Translations under genes and position numbers: made by a program
Notes under the pieces: model-generated
Seen by the model: the letters and a program-made list of their open reading frames with translations, nothing else
Database searches by the model: none
What the model was told of the DNA's origin: nothing
NCBI RefSeq assembly: GCF_036248255.1
Contig: NZ_CP109178.1
Span: 4,092,001 to 4,156,000, forward strand
Direction: 5' to 3'
DNA from: Streptomyces sp. NBC_01717
GTDB lineage: Bacteria > Actinomycetota > Actinomycetes > Streptomycetales > Streptomycetaceae
DNA: 64,000 nt
Shown here: in pieces, positions 24,909 to 34,893 of the stretch
Numbering within the stretch: the first letter of the stretch is position 1
How the letters are laid out: every line of letters starts with the position of its first letter

Positions 24909-25397
24909 ATGGCCGACTCCAGTTTCGACATCGTCTCGAAGGTCGAGCGGCAGGAGGTCGACAACGCCCTCAACCAGGCCGCCAAGGAGATCTCGCAGCG
25001 CTACGACTTCAAGGGCACGGGTGCCTCGATCTCCTGGTCCGGCGAGAAGATCCTGATGGAGGCGAACGGCGAGGAGCGTGTGAAGGCGATCCTCGACATC
25101 TTCCAGTCCAAGCTGATCAAGCGGGGCATCTCACTGAAGTCGCTGGACGCGGGCGAGCCGCAGCTGTCCGGCAAGGAGTACAAGATCTTCGCCACGATCG
25201 AGGAAGGCATCTCCCAGGAGAACGCCAAGAAGGTGGCGAAGATCATTCGTGATGAGGGCCCGAAGGGCGTCAAGGCGCAGGTCCAGGGCGATGAGCTGCG
25301 GGTCAGCTCGAAGAGCCGGGACGACCTGCAGGCCGTGCAGGCGCTGCTGAAGGGGCAGGACTTCGACTTCGCCGTGCAGTTCGTGAACTACCGGTAG
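24909..25397 (+). CDS. yajQ: YajQ-family cyclic-di-GMP/nucleotide-binding protein
   Basis: 162 residues, the standard family length (UPF0234). N-terminal [20 protein letters not shown] and [15 protein letters not shown], central [16 protein letters not shown] and the C-terminal half [20 protein letters not shown] are all diagnostic. YajQ has two RRM-like folds; homologues bind tRNA/nucleotides or c-di-GMP. The ATG at 24909 follows AAGGAG. It starts the conserved chromosomal block beside the tRNA. Confidence 0.95.
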   Translation: MADSSFDIVSKVERQEVDNALNQAAKEISQRYDFKGTGASISWSGEKILMEANGEERVKAILDIFQSKLIKRGISLKSLDAGEPQLSGKEYKIFATIEEGISQENAKKVAKIIRDEGPKGVKAQVQGDELRVSSKSRDDLQAVQALLKGQDFDFAVQFVNYR

Positions 25398-25559
25398 GTC
25401 TTTCGGCCGCCCGCCCGATCGGGCGCGGCGCGGGGTCGGGGCGGGGTGGCAAGTGCCGGCCGGCCTCGCACCTCCGGGTGTGACGTCCGAATACCGCCGG
25501 TCGTAGGGGGCGGGCGGGCGCAGACTTGTCCGTACGGAACGACGAATCGGGCGATTCGC

Positions 25560-25612
25560 GTGATTCGTCGCCCTGTACGGAGTCACTCCGTACGGAGTCG
25601 CCCAGTACGGAT
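25560..25612. promoter_or_regulatory. GTACGGA repeat cluster upstream of ogt
   Basis: Four GTACGGA-type motifs, including the palindrome CTCCGTACGGAG, lie within about 55 bp just before the ogt start; another TCCGTACGGA is at about 25530. The spacing suggests binding sites for a regulator of the alkylation-repair genes, although CGTACGG is also frequent in Streptomyces DNA by chance. Confidence 0.35.
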
Positions 25613-25629
25613 GAAGAGAGGGACCGGCC

Positions 25630-26139
25630 ATGACCATGTATGCGACCGTCGACAGCCCGCTGGGCGAACTGCTGCTGGTCGGCGAGGAAGCAGCTGTCGA
25701 GGCGGGCGGTGTGGCGCTCGCGTCGCTCTCCATGCCCGGTCAGAAGGGTGCCGCTGTCGTCCAGGACGGCTGGATCCACGCGCCGGAGGCCTTCGCCGGG
25801 ATCGCCGGCCAGCTGCGGGCGTACTTCGAGGGCCGGCTGACGCACTTCGACATCGCGTACGTGGAGGGGCAGGGCACCGAGTTCCAGCGCCGGGTCTGGG
25901 ACGCGCTGGACACCGTCCCGTACGGGGAGACGGTGTCGTACGGACAGATTGCCCAGCGGATCGGCACGCCCGGGGCGGGCGTGCGGGCCGTGGGGACGGC
26001 GATCGGGCGCAACCCTCTGCTGGTCGTGCGCCCGTGCCATCGGGTGATCGGTGCGGACGGGGCACTGCGGGGTTACGCCGGCGGCCTGGAGCGCAAGGAG
26101 CGACTTCTGGGGCTGGAAGGTGCCCTGGTGGTGCGCTGA
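25630..26139 (+). CDS. ogt: Methylated-DNA-[protein]-cysteine S-methyltransferase
   Basis: A 169-residue suicide repair enzyme that transfers O6-alkyl groups from guanine to Cys136 in VVRPCHRVIGADGALRGYAGG (arginine finger, active site and downstream helix). The helix-turn-helix part (ALDTVPYGETVSYGQIAQRI) is complete. The N-terminal domain begins MTMYATVDSPLGELLLVG, normal for Ogt. Ribosome binding site GAAGAGAGG precedes ATG 25630. The alkB-like gene 77 bp downstream makes a two-gene alkylation-repair unit. Confidence 0.93.
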   Translation: MTMYATVDSPLGELLLVGEEAAVEAGGVALASLSMPGQKGAAVVQDGWIHAPEAFAGIAGQLRAYFEGRLTHFDIAYVEGQGTEFQRRVWDALDTVPYGETVSYGQIAQRIGTPGAGVRAVGTAIGRNPLLVVRPCHRVIGADGALRGYAGGLERKERLLGLEGALVVR

Positions 26140-26216
26140 GGGGCCGTGTGCTCCGTGAATGTGCGCTGAGCGGCCGAGTACCGAATGGCGCTGAGTACCG
26201 AACGGCGGTGTGCTGA

Positions 26217-26897
26217 ATGGCGGGTCTCTTCCCCAGGCCGCGGGCCGTCGTGGCGCCGGGGGCGGTACATGTGCCGGAGTGGCTGTCGGTGGAACGGCAG
26301 CGGGAGCTGGTCGAGGCGTGCCGGGGGTGGGCGCGGGGGCCTGTGCCGCTGCGGCACACGGTGTTGCCGGGCGTCGGGGTGATGTCCGTGCAGTCGGTCT
26401 GTGTGGGCTGGCACTGGCAGCCGTACCGCTATTCGCGTACCGCGGATGATGTGAACGGCGCCAGGGTGGCCGAATTCCCGGACTGGTTGGTGGAGTTGGG
26501 CCGGGAGGCGCTGGTCGAGGCGTACGGGGAGGAGTACTCGGCCGAGGCGTACGCGCCGGACACCGCACTGATCAACTTCTATGACGGCGCGGCGAGGATG
26601 GGCATGCACCAGGACAAGGAGGAGCGGTCGGGCGCTCCGGTCGTCTCGCTCAGCATCGGCGATACGTGCGTCTTCCGATTCGGCAATACGGAGGACCGTG
26701 GACGGCCTTACACGGATGTGGAGTTGGCTTCCGGTGACCTGTTCGTCTTCGGTGGGCCGTCACGCTTCGCGTTTCACGGCGTGCCGAAGGTCCGTCCCGG
26801 GACGGCTGATCCTGCGACGGGTATGAACGGTGGCCGGCTCAATGTGACGCTGCGCGAGACCGGGTTGGGCGGACCGGGCGCGGGCGGGCGTCAGTGA
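26217..26897 (+). CDS. alkB: AlkB-family Fe(II)/2-oxoglutarate-dependent DNA repair dioxygenase
   Basis: 226 residues. Iron ligands: HxD in GMHQDKEE and the distal His in RFAFHGVPKV; the 2-oxoglutarate-binding Arg pair is in GRLNVTLRETG. The lid region (ALINFYDGAARMG) and substrate loop (GWHWQPYRYSR) match bacterial AlkB. It oxidatively removes methyl groups from 1-methyladenine/3-methylcytosine. The last 7 bp overlap the convergent gene on the minus strand. Imperfect GAGTACCGAA(T/C)GGCG repeats precede the start. Confidence 0.92.
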   Translation: MAGLFPRPRAVVAPGAVHVPEWLSVERQRELVEACRGWARGPVPLRHTVLPGVGVMSVQSVCVGWHWQPYRYSRTADDVNGARVAEFPDWLVELGREALVEAYGEEYSAEAYAPDTALINFYDGAARMGMHQDKEERSGAPVVSLSIGDTCVFRFGNTEDRGRPYTDVELASGDLFVFGGPSRFAFHGVPKVRPGTADPATGMNGGRLNVTLRETGLGGPGAGGRQ

Positions 26898-27163
26898 CGT
26901 TCTCGTGAGTTCCCGAAGAGCAGTCGGTAGATGATGAGCAGCACCAGTGAGCCGCCGATGGCGGAGATCCACGTCGTGGTGTCGTAGAAGTCGTTGGATA
27001 TCGGGCGGTCGAGGAAGTGCGACGATATCCAGCCGCCGATGAAGGCGCCGATGATTCCGATGAGGGTGGTGCCGACCAGCCCGCCCGGGTCGCGGCCGGG
27101 GAGCAGGATCTTGGCAATGGCTCCGGCCAGCAGTCCGAGAATGATCCAACCGATGATGCTCAT
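26891..27163 (-). CDS. GlsB/YeaQ/YmgE-family small membrane protein
   Basis: 90 residues from ATG 27163: MSIIGWIILGLLAGAIAKIL, then GGLVGTTLIGIIGAFIGGWI and a third hydrophobic helix (ISAIGGSLVLLIIYRLLFG). This is the transglycosylase-associated protein family, common stress-linked inner-membrane proteins with no proven enzyme activity. Its stop overlaps the stop of alkB on the other strand. Confidence 0.88.
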   Translation of the reverse strand: MSIIGWIILGLLAGAIAKILLPGRDPGGLVGTTLIGIIGAFIGGWISSHFLDRPISNDFYDTTTWISAIGGSLVLLIIYRLLFGNSRERH

Positions 27164-27262
27164 GTTGCCGAACCTACCCTTCGCCTGGTTGTGAAACCCA
27201 AGACGTTGCACGAGCCTGCGTGGTTGCCGGTTGAGCAGAAAGAGCGGCAGGTCACAGCGGGC

Positions 27263-27604
27263 TCAGATGCGGGCGTTGTAGTCCGGCCAGGGTTGCAGTT
27301 CCGGTACGTCGTCGTCGGGGTCCTCTCCGTACCACCCGGTTCCGTCCAGGGCGACGAGGGAGTGTTGCCCGGAGAGGGCGGGTCCGCCGGTGATCGGCAG
27401 CAGCCCGTGTCCCGGGCCGAGGCCGCCGTCGGTGATGGGGTTACGGACGACAGTGGGTAGTGGCGGCGGGGAGAAGCCGGGGGCCGCTGCCGCACGGGCG
27501 ACGTCTTCGGTGGTGGGGACTCCGGGGAGCGGGTGCTTCACCCGTCGCGGGGCGGTGTGCGCCGTCTTCTCGGCGGCTGTCGGCAACTGCTCGGTGTCGT
27601 TCAT
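27263..27604 (-). CDS. Hypothetical protein, 113 aa
   Basis: A Pro-rich soluble protein (MNDTEQLPTAAEKTAHTAPR, GFSPPPLPTVVRNPITDGGL) with an acidic C-terminus (YGEDPDDDVPELQPWPDYNA). No family recognised and no membrane segment. The ATG at 27604 gives the best start, though its ribosome binding site is weak and GTG codons upstream are possible. Confidence 0.5.
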   Translation of the reverse strand: MNDTEQLPTAAEKTAHTAPRRVKHPLPGVPTTEDVARAAAAPGFSPPPLPTVVRNPITDGGLGPGHGLLPITGGPALSGQHSLVALDGTGWYGEDPDDDVPELQPWPDYNARI

Positions 27605-27705
27605 GGGTTCATGGTGGACGACGGCACTGACAGTGGGCCGTCGACGGGTCGACGAGGTGGTCCTCGGCGGCCGCGCCGCCTCGCTGTCCGGTTGTCCGGC
27701 CTGCG

Positions 27706-28098
27706 TCAGCGTCCGACGAACGGCTGGTCGGTTCGGACGATTTCCTTGCCGAAGGGCATGAGTGAGACCGGGATCAGCTTGAAGTTGGCGATGCCGAGTG
27801 GGATGCCGATGATCGTGAGGCAGAGCAGGATGCCGGTGGTGATGTGACCGAGGGCGAGCCACCAGCCGGCGAGGATCAGCCAGAGGACGTTGCCCACGCA
27901 GGAGGGCGCGCCGGCGTCGCGACGGTCGACGACTGTGTAGCCGAAGGGCCAGAGGGCGTAGAGGCCGATGCGGAAGGCGGCCAGGCCGAACGGGATTCCG
28001 ATGATGGTGATGCAGAGGAGGATGCCGGCGGCTATGTAGGCGAGGAACATCCAGAAGCCGCACAGGACCAGCCATATGACGTTCAGGATTGTCTTCAC
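27706..28098 (-). CDS. YccF-domain membrane protein
   Basis: 130 residues containing two copies of the YccF domain: [19 protein letters not shown] (first) and [19 protein letters not shown] (second), each preceded by a W-rich membrane helix. Family members are inner-membrane proteins of unknown function, possibly channel-like. GTG 28098 overlaps the htpX stop as GTGA, so it is translated with htpX. Confidence 0.92.
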   Translation of the reverse strand: MKTILNVIWLVLCGFWMFLAYIAAGILLCITIIGIPFGLAAFRIGLYALWPFGYTVVDRRDAGAPSCVGNVLWLILAGWWLALGHITTGILLCLTIIGIPLGIANFKLIPVSLMPFGKEIVRTDQPFVGR

Positions 28099-28958
28099 GG
28101 GCGATGACCTGCCATCTGCTCGAGTCGGGCGATGCGCTCCGCCATCGGCGGATGTGTCGAGAACATCTTGGACATCCCCTGGCCGGGGCGGAACGGGTTC
28201 GCGATCATCATGTGGCTCGCGGTCTCGATCTTCGGCTCGGGGGGCAGGGGGTGCTGTTTGGTTCCGGCGTCCAGTTTGCGCAGGGCGCCGGCGAGGGCCA
28301 GGGGGTCGCCGGTCAGCCGGGCGCCCGAGGCGTCTGCTTCGTACTCGCGGGAGCGGCTGACGGCGAGCTGGATGACGGAGGCGGCGAGGGGGCCCAGGAT
28401 CATGATCAGCAGCATGCCGAGGATGCCGGGGCCTTCGTCGTCGTTGGATCGGCCCACGGGGATCAGCCAGGCGAAGTTCACCAGGAACATGACGACGGAG
28501 GCGAGTGCTCCGGCGACGGATGAGATCAGGATGTCGCGGTTGTAGACATGACTGAGCTCGTGGCCGAGGACGCCGCGCAGTTCGCGTTCGTCCAGGATCT
28601 GGAGGATGCCTTCGGTGCAGCAGACTGCCGCGTTGCGCGGGTTGCGTCCGGTGGCGAATGCGTTGGGTGCCTGGGTCGGGGAGATGTAAAGCCGTGGCAT
28701 GGGCTGCCGGGCCGCGGTGGAGAGTTCACGGACGATTCGGTACAGCTGTGGCGCTTCGAACTCGCTGACCGGGCGGGCCCGCATGGCTCTGAGTGCGAGC
28801 TTGTCGCTGTTCCAGTAGGCGTAGGCGTTGGTGCCTACTGCTACGACGAGCGCGACGACGAGCCCTGTACGTCCGAAGAAGCTGCCGATGACGATGATGA
28901 GTGCTGACAGGCCCCCGAGGAGTACGGCGGTTCTCAGCCCGTTGTGCCGGCGGTGCAC
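28095..28958 (-). CDS. htpX: Zinc metalloprotease HtpX
   Basis: 287 residues. M48 peptidase: two N-terminal membrane segments, HELSH at 133-137 (His133, His137 and Glu134) and the third zinc ligand Glu205 in [12 protein letters not shown], with further membrane segments between. It degrades misfolded membrane proteins at the cytoplasmic membrane. First gene of an htpX-yccF unit. Confidence 0.95.
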   Translation of the reverse strand: MHRRHNGLRTAVLLGGLSALIIVIGSFFGRTGLVVALVVAVGTNAYAYWNSDKLALRAMRARPVSEFEAPQLYRIVRELSTAARQPMPRLYISPTQAPNAFATGRNPRNAAVCCTEGILQILDERELRGVLGHELSHVYNRDILISSVAGALASVVMFLVNFAWLIPVGRSNDDEGPGILGMLLIMILGPLAASVIQLAVSRSREYEADASGARLTGDPLALAGALRKLDAGTKQHPLPPEPKIETASHMMIANPFRPGQGMSKMFSTHPPMAERIARLEQMAGHRP

Positions 28959-29180
28959 GGTACGCCCTCCAAGTGGTGCAGCAGGGGAACCCTTTGCTGG
29001 TGGTGCTCCACTCCCCAGTGGAGCCTCCTGTACTGGTCAACGCCAGGCGGGGAGAGCTAGTTCCCTTGTGCGCACGGCCGGAGGGCGGGCCGTGTCCGGC
29101 GGCTTGTCCGGCTGTTCGGGCCGGAGCAGGCATTGGGCCGTACGGGTGTCGGGGGGGCGGTGCGGGTCGCGCGGGGAGGG

Positions 29181-29642
29181 TCAGCGCTGGGCGGGGAGTT
29201 TGGCCAGCGCGAGGGCCTCGGAGTCGGGCTCGACCTCGCTGGTGCAGTGGGCGCAGCGGGAGGCGATGGCGGGGATCTCGGTGTAGCAGCGGGGGCAGTC
29301 GCGCAGGGCTGCCTTGATGTCGACCTTCTGGTCCTTGCTGGACGCGAAGCGGTTCTGGACCTTGGTCATCGGGACGACGACGCAGAAGTAGAGCACCGCG
29401 GCGGTGATCAGGAAGGCGATGGCGGCGGCGAGGAACTTTCCGTACGGAAATTCGGCGCCCTCGACCGTGAACCGGGCCTTGCTGAAGTCGCCGACGGAGC
29501 CGGTGGCGAGGCCGATCAGGGGGGTGATGAAGGCGGTGCTGAAGCCGGTGACGACTGCGGTGAACGCGGCTCCGACGGCGAGTCCGATCGCCATGGAGAT
29601 GACGTTTCCGCGCAGGATGAAGTCCTTGAACCCGTTCAGCAC
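29181..29642 (-). CDS. mscL: Large-conductance mechanosensitive channel MscL with C-terminal zinc-ribbon-like tail
   Basis: 153 residues from GTG 29642 behind AGGAGCGAG. The N-terminus GFKDFILRGNVISMAIGLAV, first helix and gate region, periplasmic loop (FTVEGAEFPYGKF) and second helix (AAIAFLITAAVLYFCVVVPM) are canonical. The C-terminus, normally a helical bundle, carries CPRCYTEIPAIASRCAHC, two CxxC pairs that look like a zinc ribbon. The channel releases solutes on hypo-osmotic shock. Confidence 0.93.
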   Translation of the reverse strand: MLNGFKDFILRGNVISMAIGLAVGAAFTAVVTGFSTAFITPLIGLATGSVGDFSKARFTVEGAEFPYGKFLAAAIAFLITAAVLYFCVVVPMTKVQNRFASSKDQKVDIKAALRDCPRCYTEIPAIASRCAHCTSEVEPDSEALALAKLPAQR

Positions 29643-29761
29643 TGCTCTCGCTCCTGTCCACTGTGTGCGTGTGTGTGTCGTACGTCTGTGTCGTTGTGCG
29701 GGCATGACCCTGCCCTGTTCGGTCCGCCCGAGGCAAACCGATCTTGGGCGGGGGCGTGCGG

Positions 29762-31318
29762 TCAGAAGAGGTTGACCGCGGCGAACCGGAGTACGAGCTG
29801 CGGGGCACCGGAGAGCACGATGCCGACTGCGGCGGTGAGGGCGATCGCGGTGGTGAGGGAGACGGGTGCGCGCAGGGTCTGGACCCCGATCGCCGGGCCG
29901 GCTGCCAGGGCGGCGGCCGGGGCGGCCGGCTCAGCCTCTTCCGGGGCGCGGAACAGCGCCGCCGTCCACTGCAGGTAGTAGTAGAGCGCGATCACGACGT
30001 TCACGGCCATGACGACGGCGAGCCAGCCGAGTCCCGCGTCCACGGCCGAGGAGAAGACCGTGACCTTGGCGAAGAGGCCCACGATGCCCGGCGGGAGGCC
30101 GGCCAGGCAGAGCAGGAAGAAGCCCATCGCGAGGGCGGTGAGGGGGCGGGTGGCGTACAGGCCCCGGTAGTCGGAGAGGCGGTTGTCCGGCTTCGTGCGG
30201 GCGACAAGGGCGGCCACGGCGAAGGCGCCGAGGTTCACGACGGCGTACATGAGGGCGTACGCGACGGTGGAGCCGATCTGTTCGTCGCTGGAGTAGGCGG
30301 CGGAGGCGATCGGCACGAGGAGGTATCCGGCCTGGGCGATGGACGACCAGGCGAGCAGGCGTACGGCGCTGCGGGCGCGGGTGGCGGTCTGGCGCAGGGC
30401 GGCGACGTTGCCGACGGTCATGGTGAGGGCGGCGACGACGGCGAGGGCCGGTCCCCAGACGTCGGCGTAGGACGGGAACGCGATCACGGTGACGAGGATC
30501 AGCCCGGAGAAGCCGACGGCCTTGCCGACGACCGACAGGTAGGCGGCGACCGGCAGCGGGGCGCCGACGTAGGTGTCGGGGACCCAGAAGTGGAACGGTG
30601 CGGCTGCCGTCTTGAAGGCGAAGCCGACAAGGGTGAGGGCGACGCCCGCCTTGGCGAGGATGGACAGCTGCTCGGGGACGTCGTGGAGACGGGTGGCGAG
30701 TTCCGTGAGGTGAAGGGTGCCGGTCGTCGCGTACACGAAGCTGACGCCGAGGAGCATCACGGCCGTCGCGACGACGGAGGAGAGGAAGAACTTGAGGGCC
30801 GCCTCGGACGAGCGCCGGTCGTCGCGCTTGATGCCGACGAGGGCGAAGGCGGGCAGGGATGCGACTTCGAGGGCGACGACGAGGGTGGCGAGGTCGCGGG
30901 CGGCGGGCAGGAGCGCGGCGCCTGCCGCGGAGGACAGGAGCAGGAACCAGAATTCGCCGACCGGAAGTCTGCGGGTGTCGCCGAAGGAGAGCAGCGCAGT
31001 GAGCAGGGCGCCGCCCAGGACGAGGACCTGGATGATCAGGGCGAAGTGGTCGGCGGTGTAGCTGCAGGCTTCGGTGCCGGTTCCCGTGGTGAGGCAGAAG
31101 GTGGAGTGGTTGCCGTCGCGCAGCGGGATGAGGAGGGCGAGGGCGGCGACGAGTCCGGCGATGCTCGCCAGGCCCAGGAGGGGTTTGCGTTCCTCGGGGA
31201 GGAACAGGTCGGCGACCAGGATGATCAGGGCGACCGTCGCGACGATGACGGGGGGCGCGATGGCGAGCCAGTCGACGGACTGGACGAGACTGGTGGTGCT
31301 GTCGGCCGCTGTGGTCAC
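29762..31318 (-). CDS. nuoN: NADH-quinone oxidoreductase subunit N (partial-cluster copy)
   Basis: 518 residues from GTG 31318, which overlaps the nuoM stop as GTGA. It is a membrane antiporter-like subunit (proton channel) of complex I with 14 predicted helices; conserved pieces include LLGLASIAGLVAALALL, FALVGIKRDDRRSSEAALKF and AGYLLVPIASAAYSSDE. The conserved channel lysine lies in the AALKFFLSSVV helix. Last gene of a ten-gene nuo cluster. Confidence 0.93.
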   Translation of the reverse strand: MTTAADSTTSLVQSVDWLAIAPPVIVATVALIILVADLFLPEERKPLLGLASIAGLVAALALLIPLRDGNHSTFCLTTGTGTEACSYTADHFALIIQVLVLGGALLTALLSFGDTRRLPVGEFWFLLLSSAAGAALLPAARDLATLVVALEVASLPAFALVGIKRDDRRSSEAALKFFLSSVVATAVMLLGVSFVYATTGTLHLTELATRLHDVPEQLSILAKAGVALTLVGFAFKTAAAPFHFWVPDTYVGAPLPVAAYLSVVGKAVGFSGLILVTVIAFPSYADVWGPALAVVAALTMTVGNVAALRQTATRARSAVRLLAWSSIAQAGYLLVPIASAAYSSDEQIGSTVAYALMYAVVNLGAFAVAALVARTKPDNRLSDYRGLYATRPLTALAMGFFLLCLAGLPPGIVGLFAKVTVFSSAVDAGLGWLAVVMAVNVVIALYYYLQWTAALFRAPEEAEPAAPAAALAAGPAIGVQTLRAPVSLTTAIALTAAVGIVLSGAPQLVLRFAAVNLF

Positions 31319-32889
31319 GACTTGCCTCCTGCGAGGAGCTTCTGCACGGCCGGGTCGGTGAGGCCGAGGAGGACGGCGGGCCACAGGCCGGCGAGGACGG
31401 TGAGGGCGGCGAGCGGGGTCCAGGCGGCGAACTCGTACGTCTGGATGTCTGCGATCCGGTGCGGTTCCTCACGCTTCTCGCCCATGCAGACGCGGCGTAC
31501 CACGATGAGCATGTATGCGGCGGTGAGCAGGGTGCCGAACGCGCCGATCGACATGAAGGTGAGGAAGGCCGGGCGGCTGAGGCCCGGGGCCGGGTCGAAG
31601 GCGCCGAACAGAGTGAGCATCTCGCCCCAGAATCCGGCGAGACCGGGCAGGCCGAGCGAGGCCACGGCGGCGAAGGCGAGGAGGCCGCCGAGGCGGGGGG
31701 CGCGGCCGTAGAGGGCGGCTCCGGTGGCACCGGAGAGGGTGTCGAGGTCGGCGGTGCCGTACCGGTCCTTGACGGCGCCGACCAGGAAGAACAGCAGGCC
31801 GGTGATGAGGCCGTGGGCGATGTTGGCGAAGAGCGCGCCGTTGACGCCGGTGGGGGTCATGGTGGCGATGCCGAGGAGTACGAAGCCCATGTGGCCGACG
31901 GAGGAGTACGCGATCAGGCGCTTCAGGTCGCCCTTGGAGCCGGGGCGGGCGAGGGCCAGGCAGGCGAGCGATCCGTAGACGATGCCGACGACTGCGAACG
32001 CGGCGAGGTACGGCGCGAAGGTGTGCATTCCGTCGGGGGTGATGGGCAGCAGGATGCGGACGAATCCGTACGTGCCCATTTTCAGCAGCACGCCCGCGAG
32101 GAGCACCGAGCCGACGGTCGGGGCGGCGGTGTGGGCGTCCGGCAGCCAGCTGTGCAGCGGCCACATCGGGGTCTTCACGGCGAGCCCGATACCGATCGCG
32201 AGTACGGCGATGACCTGCACGGACGAGGTGAGCCCACGGCCGTTGTCAGTGGCGAGTGCCACCATGTCGAAGGTGCCGCTCTTCAGTCCGATGAGGAGCA
32301 GACCCAGCAGCATGATCACGGAGCCGAGCAGCGTGTAGAGGATGAATTTCCAGGCGGCGGCCTGCCTCTGTGCGCCGCCCCAGCGGGCGATGAGGAAGTA
32401 CATCGGGATGAGGACCATCTCGAACGCCAGGAAGAACAGCAGCAGGTCGAGGACGGCGAAGGTCGCGAGGGTGCCGGACTCGAGGACGAGGACGAGTGCG
32501 ACGAAGGCCTTCGGGGAGGGGCCGTCGGGCATTTTGAAGTAGCTGTAGAGCGCGCAGAGGAAGGTCAGCAGCGCGGTCAGTACGAGAAGGGGGAGCGAGA
32601 TGCCGTCGATGCCGAGGTGGATACGGACGTCGAGCGCCGGGATCCAGCTGATGTCGGTGGTGGCCTGCATCTTCGACGGGTGGTCGTGGTCGAAGCCGAG
32701 GGCCAGCACGATCGCGGCGACGAGGATCGCGCCGGTGACGGTCACGCCGTGGCGGAGCACGGCCTGGTCGGAGTTCTTTCCCCGCAGCCCGGGCGGGGCC
32801 GGCAGGAGGGCGGCGACGGCGCCGATGAGCGGGCCCACGACGATGAACGCGAGAAGGAACTGCATCACGGATTCGCTGATATCGATCAC
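31315..32889 (-). CDS. nuoM: NADH-quinone oxidoreductase subunit M (partial-cluster copy)
   Basis: 524 residues. Antiporter-like complex I subunit: HLGIDGISLPLLVLTALLTF, FEMVLIPMYFLIARWGGAQR (with the conserved Glu of the proton channel) and AAWKFILYTLLGSVIMLLGL (Lys), then KTPMWPLHSWLPDAHTAAPT, diagnostic for NuoM. ATG 32889 lies 3 bp after the nuoL stop. Confidence 0.95.
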   Translation of the reverse strand: MIDISESVMQFLLAFIVVGPLIGAVAALLPAPPGLRGKNSDQAVLRHGVTVTGAILVAAIVLALGFDHDHPSKMQATTDISWIPALDVRIHLGIDGISLPLLVLTALLTFLCALYSYFKMPDGPSPKAFVALVLVLESGTLATFAVLDLLLFFLAFEMVLIPMYFLIARWGGAQRQAAAWKFILYTLLGSVIMLLGLLLIGLKSGTFDMVALATDNGRGLTSSVQVIAVLAIGIGLAVKTPMWPLHSWLPDAHTAAPTVGSVLLAGVLLKMGTYGFVRILLPITPDGMHTFAPYLAAFAVVGIVYGSLACLALARPGSKGDLKRLIAYSSVGHMGFVLLGIATMTPTGVNGALFANIAHGLITGLLFFLVGAVKDRYGTADLDTLSGATGAALYGRAPRLGGLLAFAAVASLGLPGLAGFWGEMLTLFGAFDPAPGLSRPAFLTFMSIGAFGTLLTAAYMLIVVRRVCMGEKREEPHRIADIQTYEFAAWTPLAALTVLAGLWPAVLLGLTDPAVQKLLAGGKS

Positions 32890-32892
32890 GGC

Positions 32893-34893
32893 TCACGACC
32901 CGGCGTTGACGGTGGCAAAAACGACGGCGGCGATCGCCAGGACAAGGGAACCGGCGAGCAGTGCGCTGAGGTAGGTCTGCACATTGCCGGTCTGGGCGCG
33001 GCGGACGGCGGTGCCGAGCAGGCGTGCGCCGGTGCCGGAGCCGCGTACGTACGTGTCGACGACCTCGCGGTCCAGGAAGCGGACGAGGCTCGCCGCGGCC
33101 TGGACGGGGCGGACGAACAGTTTCGTGTAGAGGGCGTCCAGGTGGAAGCCGGTGGCGGCGTGGCGGTGCAGCGGGCCGAGCAGCAGACGGCCCGGGTCGG
33201 CCGGGTCGGGGGCGCCCGGGGTGTCGCCGTAGCCGGCGGTGTGGTGGGTCATGGCCTCGGCCTCGACGAGTGCGGGTTCGGCGTCGGGGTGGGCGACGAC
33301 GGCGCCGACGGGGATGCGGGCGGCGAGGGCCGTGGTGTGGCGCCAGGCGGCGTAGGTGACGAGGCCGCCGACGAGGGCGACGCCTGTGGAGAGGACGGCG
33401 GTGGTCACGGTCGGGGTGAGGCTGTGGCCGTCGAACCAGTCCGTGATCACGCCGACGGTCAATCCGAAGGCGATGGTGGGGATGGCCAGGGCCCAGAGGA
33501 CGGCGGTCATCGCGACGGGCTGCCTGCCGTGGTCGGGGACCTCGGCTCCGCGGCCGCGGAAGGCGAGGAGCCAGAGGCGGGTGGCGTACGCGGCGGTGAG
33601 GACGGCGGCAAGCAGTCCGGCGACGAGGACGGTCCACCCGGCGGCGGCCGGGGCGACGTGCCGGTCGCCGAGCGCGGTGTGTTCGGCAGCGACGAGGACG
33701 GCTTCCTTGGAGAAGAAGCCGGCGAACGGCGGGATGGCGGCGAGCGCGAGGAGGGCGACGGTCATCGTCCAGTAGGCGTCCGGGATGCGCTTGGCCAGTC
33801 CGCCCATGCGGGACATGGCGGCCAGCGAGTTGGTCCCGGCGGCGTGGATGACGACGCCGGCCGCGAGGAAGAGGACGGCTTTGAACGCGCCGTGCGAGAT
33901 GAGGTGGAAGACGGCCGCCCCGCGGTCGCCGACGGCCAGTGCACCCGACATGTAGCCGAGCTGGCCGATCGTCGAGTACGCGAGGACGCGTTTGATGTCG
34001 TCCTGGGCGAGCGCTGCGAGCCCCGATCCGATCATCGTGACCGCCGCCATCACGGCGAGGACGACGAGGGCGGCGCCGGATTCGGCGAAGACGGGGAGGA
34101 GCCGGGCCACGAAGTAGATGCCGGCGGCGACCATCGTCGCGGCGTGGATCAGCGCGGAGACGGGGGTCGGGCCCGCCATCGCGTCGGGCAGCCAGGTGTG
34201 CAGGGGGAACTGGGCGGACTTGCCGACGACCCCAGCGAGCAGCAGCAGGGCGATGACGGTGGGGTGGTCCAGGCCGCCGTTGGCGACGGCGCCGAGGATG
34301 CCGGTGATCCGGAAGGTGCCGGTGTCGGCGGCGAGCGCGAAAAGACCGATCAGGAAGGGGACGTCGCCGAGCTTGGTGACCAGGAAGGCCTTGAGGGAGG
34401 CGGCGCGCGCTTCGGGTGTCTCCCAGTAGTGGCCGACGAGGAAGTACGAGCAGATGCCCATGATCTCCCAGCCGACCATCAGCACCATCAGGTCGCCGGA
34501 GTAGACGACGAGCAGCATCGCGGCGGTGAACAGGGAGACGAGGGCCGCGTACGAGGGGTAGCGGGGGTCGTCGCGCAGGTAGCCGGTCGAGTAGATCTGC
34601 ACGCAGGTCGCGACGAGCCCGACCAGGACGGCGACGAGGACCGCGAAGCCGTCGAGGTGGAGGGCGAGGTCGATCGGGACCGAGCCGGTGGGGGTGAGCC
34701 GGGTCGCGGCGTCGATGGCCGGGCCGCCGCCCTGGCGTGCGGCGACGACGACGGCGAGTACGGCCGTGACGAGGGTGGGGAGGACGGCGAGGGGGCGTAC
34801 GTAGCCGGGGGCGGTGCGGCCGAGGAGCAGGCCGGCTGCGGCGCCGAGGAACGGGAGGAGGGGGACGAGGACGGCGAGGGTCGTGGTGGTCAC
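32893..34893 (-). CDS. nuoL: NADH-quinone oxidoreductase subunit L (partial-cluster copy)
   Basis: 666 residues. The largest membrane subunit with 14 antiporter-type helices plus the C-terminal lateral helix region. Diagnostic strings: [40 protein letters not shown] and [20 protein letters not shown]. The long cytoplasmic loop between about 510 and 600 carries a poorly conserved hydrophilic insert. GTG 34893 overlaps the nuoK stop. Confidence 0.95.
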   Translation of the reverse strand: MTTTTLAVLVPLLPFLGAAAGLLLGRTAPGYVRPLAVLPTLVTAVLAVVVAARQGGGPAIDAATRLTPTGSVPIDLALHLDGFAVLVAVLVGLVATCVQIYSTGYLRDDPRYPSYAALVSLFTAAMLLVVYSGDLMVLMVGWEIMGICSYFLVGHYWETPEARAASLKAFLVTKLGDVPFLIGLFALAADTGTFRITGILGAVANGGLDHPTVIALLLLAGVVGKSAQFPLHTWLPDAMAGPTPVSALIHAATMVAAGIYFVARLLPVFAESGAALVVLAVMAAVTMIGSGLAALAQDDIKRVLAYSTIGQLGYMSGALAVGDRGAAVFHLISHGAFKAVLFLAAGVVIHAAGTNSLAAMSRMGGLAKRIPDAYWTMTVALLALAAIPPFAGFFSKEAVLVAAEHTALGDRHVAPAAAGWTVLVAGLLAAVLTAAYATRLWLLAFRGRGAEVPDHGRQPVAMTAVLWALAIPTIAFGLTVGVITDWFDGHSLTPTVTTAVLSTGVALVGGLVTYAAWRHTTALAARIPVGAVVAHPDAEPALVEAEAMTHHTAGYGDTPGAPDPADPGRLLLGPLHRHAATGFHLDALYTKLFVRPVQAAASLVRFLDREVVDTYVRGSGTGARLLGTAVRRAQTGNVQTYLSALLAGSLVLAIAAVVFATVNAGS

